Source: Hysterangium stoloniferum
Taxonomy: Eukaryota > Basidiomycota > Agaricomycetes > Hysterangiales > Hysterangiaceae
Direction: 5' to 3'
DNA length: 64,000 nt
Assembly: GCA_015178975.1 (NCBI GenBank)
Contig: WHVD01000097.1
Span: 124,001 to 188,000 of the forward strand
Position numbers and translations under genes: made by a program. Under the pieces are notes generated by a model that had not been told where the DNA came from, did not search any database, and saw only the letters and a list, made by a program, of their open reading frames with translations. Below, piece by piece: positions 57,657-64,000 of the stretch; the first letter of the stretch is position 1; each line of letters opens with the position of its first letter.

Positions 57657-58350
57657 GGAAGTCTTGCAAAATAATGGGAGGATTGAGCGAATGAAGGAAA
57701 CGAGTGTCGGGAGATCCATTCAGGGTACAAACAAACAAACTGGTTGTGGAGATGGGCGAATCGGGTACCTGGATGGAATCACCATAAGGGTAAAGCACCC
57801 CCAAAACCATCTTATCGAGTCTTCTCTGATTTCGCCTTAACTGACCCCTTAAGGTAAAATACGCAAACGAAGAATTCCGAGTAATCCCATTAAGAGACTC
57901 CTCCAGCATCCGAATGTATATATACTGGTAGTTGACTTTGGGGATGATGTGATCCCCACCGAGTAGGACGTGAAGGATTTGTAACACGTCATCATGTGTA
58001 CGGAGCGCTTCGAGGAATGAAGAGAACACTTCTTGTTTAAGAACCATCCTCCCTCCTTCCATAACAGAAGTAACTTCACTTGACCATTCGGGAATCGAGC
58101 GAGTCAAATCCTCAAGGGTTCCAGGTTGTAAGAATAGATCCTGCACTGATAAAATAGCCTGATAACGACCTAACCAGACTGCTACAGTCACTGGTAAGAG
58201 GGGGTAGTCCGTATTGTACTCCTCCACAAAGGGAGTAACCTGATCCGTAGAAATTCAGTCGGCGTAGTACACATCCCATTGTAAGTCGATGGGCTGGGTG
58301 TAAATCATATGACCCCTAAAGAATTGCTTAAGGATGACCTGTTTAGGCGG

Positions 58351-58980
58351 TGTGAGAGGTATGGCGAAATACACTCAGGAAATATAGTCGGATGTGCTCT
58401 TACTATATTTCCTTTACTATTTCTATTTTCTCTCTTTCATTATATCTATAATTAGTTCGACGACCTATGTATGCGGTACATCGACTCTTGTGGGCACACA
58501 CATGCCAGACTTATGTATTCTAGCGCCCGTAGTTTAGAACTCAGACACTTTTTACACCGCAACCATGACTTACCCAGACACCCGTAGTGTCCTGTAAGTT
58601 GTGATTGGTGTATCGTCTCGACCGTCACAGACGGGCTTTAGCTACTCATTCAACCTGAGTTTCGAACTGTATCAGTCGAAACTCAATCCTTATCTCAACT
58701 CGCGTGGACTACATCCATGCTACTCTATTATTCGACTCTCTAGCTACTCTACTTGCATTCGAGCAGTTGTCCAGAATCGCACTTAACCAGTCGATTCTGC
58801 TTATCCATTCTAGCTATCTACCTTACTTTAGATAGCTACTTCTCTCTACCGTATTGAACTAAGTAGTCAATACGTGTTCGGTCCGTATTAGACTTAGACA
58901 GTCAATATATTGTGGTATCGTACTTCAACGGTCAATATTCTTTGTATATAGAACGGTTAGAACTTCTACCACTCTTCACA
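58351..58980 (+). repeat. Solo L2 LTR in C gag, TSD GGCGG
   Basis: 630 bp forward L2. GGCGG at 58346-58350 and 58981-58985. It interrupts gag just after the conserved FPP motif. It is close in sequence to the 5' LTR of C and to 11843-12469. Confidence 0.95.
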
Positions 58981-59346
58981 GGCGGGAATGAGAGAACGGG
59001 TTCAGGAGCACGGGTAGTTTCAACATTAGCTCCGGGGATGTTCAACTGCTCAGTTGACGGATGTTCTTCTTGTGGACTTGGAGGGGCATCTGTTGACGGT
59101 CCAGCTACTGCTTCGACGGAACTTCCGGGAGGAGCTGGTTTTTGAAAAGTCAACGAAGACTTCCTCATGGTGATGTTACGGGGTGGTTCCAGACTTGCAG
59201 GTCTTTGACGAGGTTTTGAACTACTCGGGGTCATCGAAGATTTCGGCGTTTGGTTCTTGCCAGTGGTCATTTACATGCTTAAAATTTGATAGTTGAAATA
59301 AATGTTTTTCTTCGTAGGGAAAGAGCAGTCTGGCCTGGATCACCAC

Positions 59347-59977
59347 TGTGAAGAGTAGTGGAAGTTCTAACCGTTCTATATACGAAGAATATCGACCGTT
59401 GAAGTACGATACCACAATGTATTGACTGTCTAAGTCTAATATGGACCGAACGCATATTGACTACTTAGTTCAATACGGTAGAGAGAAGTAGCTATCTAAA
59501 GTAAGGTAGATAGCTAGAACGAATAAGCAGAATCGACTGGTTAAGTGCGATTCTGGACAACTGCTCGAGTGCAAGTAGAGTAGTTAGAGAGTCGAATAAT
59601 AGAGTAGCGTGGATGTAGTCCATGCGAGTTGAGATAAGGATTGAGTTTCGACTGATACAGTTCGAAACTCAGTTTGAATGAGTAGCTAAAGCCCATCTGT
59701 GACGGTCGAGACGATACACCAATCACAACTTACAGGACACTAACGGGTGTCTGGGTAAGTCGTGGTTGCGGTGTAAAAAGTGTCTGAGTTCTAAACTACG
59801 GGCGCTAGAATACATAAGTCTGGCGTGTGTGCACCCACAAGAGTCGATGTACCGCATACATAGGTCGTCGAACTAATTATAGATATAATGAAAGAGAGAA
59901 AATAGAGATAGTAAAGGAAATATAGTAAGAGCTCATCCGACTATATTTCCTGAGTGTATTTCGCCATACCTCTCACA
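59347..59977 (-). repeat. Element C 5' LTR (L2, 631 bp)
   Basis: Reversed L2 with the shared primer site beside it at 59328-59345. It differs from the 3' LTR of C at many positions in its first 120 bases. Confidence 0.92.
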
Positions 59978-60256
59978 TCACTACACCCTCGACCCCCTCT
60001 CATTCCCCATAACGCTTCCGCTGATCGCGTTCGCGCCATAATTCGAATGCGCCAGAAGGCCTACGGTCGTTGGGTCTTGTCGATCCAAAAACTGGATGGG
60101 TTGACATCCGCCAATGACGCTTTGAGGTGGGAGGACATCGCTCTTTCCTTTCGTGCCAAGCATCTCGCCTGGGGCAATGCTATCCTACACCTTGGGGGTT
60201 CATCGCAGGACGCATGGGGAGGAGTTCCAAGCGTCCTTCGACATCTTCTTTGACAT
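59978..60256 (+). pseudogene. ORF3 C-terminal piece (forward)
   Basis: RVRAIIRMRQKAYGRWVLSI through SSQDAWGGVPSVLRHLL and TGA, nearly identical to the C-terminus of the ORF3 in C but on the other strand. A polypurine tract (60263-60278) and LTR follow. Confidence 0.9.
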
Positions 60257-60278
60257 AGCTCTTCAACCTGGGGGGCAC

Positions 60279-60872
60279 TGTGAGAGGTATGGCGAAATAC
60301 ACTCAGGAAATATAGTCGGATGAGCTCTTACTATATTTCCTTTATTATTTCTATTTTCTCTCTTCTATTATATCTATAATTAGTTCGACGACCTATGTAT
60401 GCGGTACATCGACTCTTGTGGGCGCACACATGCCAGACTTATGTATTCTAGCGCCCGTAGTTTAGAACTCAGACACTTTTTACACCGCAACCATGACTTA
60501 CCCAGACACCCATTAGTGTCCTGTAAGTTGTGATTGGTGTATCATCTCGACCGTCACAGACGGGCTTTAGCTATCTACTCTATCAGAGTTTCAAACTGTA
60601 CCAGTTGAAACTCAATCCTTATCGCAACTCGCGTGGACCACATCCACGCTATTCTATTATTCGACTCTCTAGTACTCTACTTTACTCTCGAGCAGTCGTT
60701 CAGAATCGCACTTGACAGTCGATTCTACTTATTCATTTAGCTCTCTACCTTATTCTAGATAGCTACTTCCTTCTGCCGTATTGAACTAAGTAGTCAATAC
60801 ATCTTAGTGTCGTACCTAAACGGTCGATATTCTTTGTATATAGAACGGTTAGAACTTCCACTACTCTTTACA
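60279..60872 (+). repeat. L2 LTR following the ORF3 piece
   Basis: 594 bp, TGTGAGAGGTATGGCG...CTCTTTACA. Together with 59978-60278 it forms an inverted near-copy of 46778-47720. Confidence 0.92.
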
Positions 60873-60912
60873 GTTAGTGCCCGGAGTCCAGCGGGATTGT
60901 CCGGTCGTAACA
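60873..60912 (-). repeat. 40-bp L4 LTR end fragment
   Basis: The reverse complement of the first 40 bases of the L4 LTR at 8359 (ends ..GGTCGTAACA). It is fused directly to a partial L2. Confidence 0.7.
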
Positions 60913-61173
60913 CTACTCTATTATTTGACTCTCTCGTTACTCTTTTCTACACTCGAGCAGTCATTCAGAATCGCACTTAACAGTTGATTCCCTTTATCCA
61001 TTTTAGCTCTCTACTCTACTTTAGATCGCTACTTCACTCAATTGTATTGAACTAAGTAGTCAATACCCATTTGGTCTGTATTAGACTTAGACAGTCAATA
61101 CATCTACGTGTCATACCTAAACGGTCGATATTCTTCGTATATAGAATGGTTAGAACTTCCACCACTCTTCACA
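60913..61173 (+). repeat. Partial L2 LTR (3' part)
   Basis: L2 from CTACTCTATTATTTGAC to CTCTTCACA. It joins L4 sequence at the same L2 position as the L4 joint at 9200/9201, so both loci share an ancestral L4-L2 junction. Confidence 0.8.
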
Positions 61174-61176
61174 CAC

Positions 61177-61656
61177 TGTGAGAGGTATGGCGAAATATAC
61201 TCAGGAAATATAGTCTGGATGAGCTCATACTATATTTCCATTATTATTTCTACTTTCTCTCTATTTTATTATACACTTATATTTAGTTCAACGACCTATG
61301 TATGCGGTACATCGACTCTTGTGGGCGCATACACGCCAGGCTTATGTATTCTAGCGCCCGTAGTTAGAACTCAGACACTTTTTACCCCACAACCACAACT
61401 TACCCAGACACCCATTAGTGTCCTGTAAGTTGTGATTGGGGTATCGTCTCACCGTCACAGATGGGCTTTAACTATCTACGCAATCAGAGTTTCGAACTGT
61501 ATCAGTTGAAACTCCATCTATATCTCAATCCATGCGGACTACATCTGCACTACTCTATTATTCGACTCTCTCATTACTCTCTTCTACACTTGAGCAGTCA
61601 TTCAGAATCGTACTTAACAGTTGATTCCCTTTATTCATTTTAGCTCTCTACCCTAC
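61177..61656 (+). repeat. L2 LTR, 5' part, cut by element F
   Basis: TGTGAGAGGTATGGCG.. up to CTCTACCCTAC. It lies three bases after the preceding L2 end. The remainder should lie beyond the window on the far side of element F. Confidence 0.85.
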
Positions 61657-63924
61657 TGTGAAGAGTCGTTAGATTCTTACCGCTCAATATACGAAGAATA
61701 GTGTTTATTCAACTACTATTAGAAAGTATTGACCGTTCAGTACAATACTGTAGATTGCTAGACTGACAGTACTAGCAAGGAGACACGCTACACGTCACAA
61801 GAGCAACTGTACAGTTGCTCTTGATGGCTAGAATGAGAGAACGAAGAGTTGACCTTTACGGTGCAACTCGTAGCTAAATGTAAATAGATAATCAACGAGA
61901 AGCCGAATATCTGAAGTAAAGAGATAATAGCGCAAGTCGACTATAGCGTCGACGAGCGCAAAGACCTTAGAGTGGAACTCGACCTTCGCGGTTCGAGTCC
62001 AAAGTATGTTAGGAGACTAGAGAACGCTACCCTTATAGGTAGCTTAGATGTTACCCTTGACACCTCTCGCTATTTGACGTCTGGGTCATTTACAAGGTGG
62101 TGTCTGCTGGGTAAAAGATGTCTGAGATTTAGCGCCGAGAGCACCCATAGATATACACAAGACTTCGAACTAAGAAATATGGGTATGCTCGAAAGATATA
62201 GAGAGTTAGGGAAAAAGAGTAAGAACTAAATAATAAAATACTATAATATATGTATTATTCCACAGTCCAATCATGATATATGCATACCCTTCACAGTGCC
62301 CCCCAGTTTGAAGGGATGTGCTATACAAGGTGTTGAAGAGCATCTGGGACGCCGCCCCAAGCTGCCTGTGAGGATCCCCCTAGGTCCAAAATGATGTTTC
62401 CCCATTGTTCCCGTTTTACTCTGAAGGACTCGGCTATTCTCGCTCGAGCCAAATCACTAGAATCCCTGTGCAAGGAGTCGGCCCAGCGTCTGTAAGCCTT
62501 CTCCCTGCAACGAACGACTGCGCACACACTAATCGGGGGAGCGGAAATTCGCACAAGAAGAGGAGCATTGGGGAGGGGAGACGAAGACGCGGGTAATGGG
62601 GCAGGAACCTGTGGCTGCATAGGGGTCTCTATGGGAGGCGTCAGGATGAGGGCCTCGAGTAGATCTACAAGGCCAGCAATAGAGAGGACGCTTGCTGAGT
62701 CTGGGGGCAGACAGTGGGGTTCCACTATGATATGCCGGAACATAGAGAGTTTAACCCCCCGAGCTGCTCGCGCAAAGTTCTCCCCCTCTGCAGGATCCTC
62801 GAAGGAGAGATAGAAGTCCTTCATTATCTCAGACAATGGAGTGAGACCACGACAACCCTTAAGGCTCCCTTGAAGGACCAGTTGCTGGAGTACCAGCACT
62901 AGCTGTGATAGTACCCTTCCGATGGGGAACTGTTCGGAAGGGTAATTGACAGCTACTCGCGTCCAGAAGGTGGTGGAGATGGGATCGGTGGGGAACTGTT
63001 CGGAAGGGTAATTGACAGCTACTCGCGTCCAGAAGGTGGTGGAGATGGGATCAGTGGGGGAAGGTGGGCTGTCAGAGATGGGGATAGGGATAGGGGATCA
63101 CTCTGGGAGAGGGGTGGTGGCCTTCTGTATCTCCTTGGCTTTTCCGCTCGTCGCTGGAACGGTGATGTCCAGTGTAAGAGGGTCCAAATTGATGTCCATT
63201 CGCTCTTGTGAAAGCTCGTGGATAGGGCTACCTAAGGACACGCAATATGAATAAGGAGAGTTGGGAGGGATAGCCGGTGACAGCGGAAGTGCAGTAGAGA
63301 CTGGTATAGTCTTAGGAGAAGGGGGTGGACCAGGCGCTAGAATCGGGGCTGAGGGAGGGTGTGCAGGATGGAGGATGGGAGGGGGCCTCGACATCGGTGA
63401 AAGATGTGGGACTGGAATCGGGGAAGGTTCGCGTTCCTGCGACGGTTGGCTAGGGCGATGACCCCTCCATACCTTGGATGACGGTCTCCACATTTGTCGT
63501 TGGTTGGGGTCGCTGGTTACGAAGCGAACTTTCGAGGGGAGGAGGAACCCTTCGTGACAGTCCTCTCCCAGATATCAGACGCTATACGCATCATCCCTAT
63601 CCTTGTCTCCCTCCTCATCCTCATCCGAGGAAAAATCGATTGGTCCCCTATGATGTCCCTTTTCTCGTGGGGGCAATGCTTGACCGTCCCCTCGGGTAAG
63701 GATTATTTGTCGCAACTTAATACGCCGGAGTAATTCCCAGTCATAGAAGATGGTACCCTCCTTTTCCTTCCAGCTCTTGGCTCCTGTCGTTCTAACGCAA
63801 GGTGTTCCACCCTCGCTATCATCTGTCTCTGCAAAGTCGGCCCATTTCTCTCCCGGGGGGGGAAGGATCGGTGCGGAAGCTCTGTTTCCGAAATGTATTC
63901 TGTCCTCGCGCCGCTGCCTCTTGG
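61657..63924 (-). mobile_element. Element F: L1-type chromovirus, 3' end only, continues past an L3 insertion
   Basis: The minus strand carries 3' LTR 61657-62295 (639 bp, L1), a polypurine tract and ORF3. It runs into a reversed L3 LTR at 63925 and out of the window. The 61657 boundary lies inside an L2 LTR. Confidence 0.88.
62321..63924 (-). pseudogene. Element F ORF3, partial and disabled
   Basis: From the right: GNRASAPILPPPGEKWADFA, FYDWELLRRIKL, SSDEDEE, DCHEGFLLPSKVRFVTSDP, a Pro-rich middle (63493-63098), then LSMFRHIIVEP, AGLVDLLEAL, SSQAAWGGVPDALQHLV. A TGA near 63098 replaces a CGA kept in B. A 66-bp tandem duplication (copies from about 62924 and 62990) repeats the VAVNYPSEQF segment; 66 is a multiple of three, so it is in frame. 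Confidence 0.88.
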
Positions 63925-64000
63925 TGTGAAGAGTGGTGGAAGTTCAGACCGTTCTATATACGAAGAAATGAGTAGAAAGGAAGGATATTGACCTATTCGG
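63925..64000 (-). repeat. L3 LTR, first 76 bases before the window edge
   Basis: TGTGAAGAGTGGTGGAAG.. is reversed L3, inserted into the ORF3 of element F. The far end and its TSD are outside the window. Confidence 0.9.

Larger units (their letters stand above)
50106..59270 (-). pseudogene. Element C gag-pol, disabled, interrupted by three solo LTRs
   Basis: It starts MTTGKNQTPKSSMTPSSSK at 59270; gag N-domain 59270-56590; frame break near 56560; capsid DIKIKWSDLPKYDGTQSKAL (56470); knuckle CWICGSLEHFKIDC (55680); protease with LDAGADLSLIS (54855), an Ala in place of the usual Thr/Ser after the catalytic Asp; RT with YIDD at 52827-52838; RNase H TDASDFALGCC (52405); integrase CNICQKTK and core SMDLITG, CDRDKRW (51190-50880); GPF module (50470); chromodomain VEAIVGHKKHRNRLLFQVRW (50270), ending YKTIYQI. 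About fourteen in-frame TGA codons, for example at 58257, 56924, 56703, 54986, 52474, 51876, 51229 and 50409, and no clear TAA or TAG. Sequence order and length match A and B. Confidence 0.93.
46778..59977 (-). mobile_element. Element C: Ty3/gypsy chromovirus with L2 LTRs and three nested solo LTRs
   Basis: Minus strand: LTR 59347-59977, primer site, gag-pol, ORF3, polypurine tract, LTR 46778-47405. Nested solo LTRs of L2, L1 and L3 types each have a perfect 5-bp TSD. Net length is about 11.4 kb. The outer flanks CTATG and TCACT do not match, and its two LTRs are clearly diverged from one another, so the element as a unit is probably recombinant. Confidence 0.92.

Overview
The window looks like the genome of a filamentous basidiomycete, most likely an Agaricomycete. 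The evidence is three protein genes with many short GT-AG introns (about 45-100 bases) and fungal-type products, followed by dense nests of chromodomain-bearing Ty3/gypsy retrotransposons. No lookup was possible, so the species is not assigned.

Bases 1-7310 are ordinary gene space: a BCS1-like AAA ATPase (minus, cut by the window edge), a doubtful small ORF, a SYS1 Golgi membrane protein (minus), and a type II membrane dipeptidyl peptidase of the Ste13/DPP4 family (plus). SYS1 and the peptidase start 111 bases apart and diverge.

From about 7.6 kb to the end (56 kb) almost everything is transposon. I name five LTR types: L1 (starts TGTRAAGGGTATGCATATAT, 570-853 bp), L2 (starts TGTGAGAGGTATGGCG, about 630 bp), L3 (starts TGTGAAGGGTATGCTTTTAC, 474 bp), L4 (TGTTAC...CTAACA) and L5 (TGTCACG...CGTGACA). 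L1-L3 share their last about 40 bases and their primer-binding site. Elements A (15583-26989, plus), B (29033-45890, plus) and C (46778-59977, minus) are near-complete chromoviruses. Each has one gag-pol frame (novel N-terminal gag domain, capsid, CCHC knuckle, protease, RT, RNase H, integrase, GPF module, chromodomain), then a separate large ORF3 in the env position, a polypurine tract and the 3' LTR. Element E (31255-36490, minus) is a non-autonomous L3 derivative nested in B. F (from 61657, minus) runs off the right edge. A compact TRIM-like element (9395-10728) and a decayed Tc1-type DNA transposon (about 10913-12619) lie on the left of the nest.

The nesting can be read from eleven 5-bp target duplications. 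Most strikingly, two L3 insertions in B recombined and inverted 1.4 kb of B's gag, leaving their target duplications swapped and inverted. Nearly all premature stops in these elements are TGA codons where a sister copy has CGA, the mark of CpG deamination. Points most worth a second look are ORF3 (conserved in three lineages, with its own TATA-like leader, and fully open in C although C's gag-pol has about 14 stops), the position-conserved but sequence-divergent hairpins in the LTRs, and the LTR-driven inversion.
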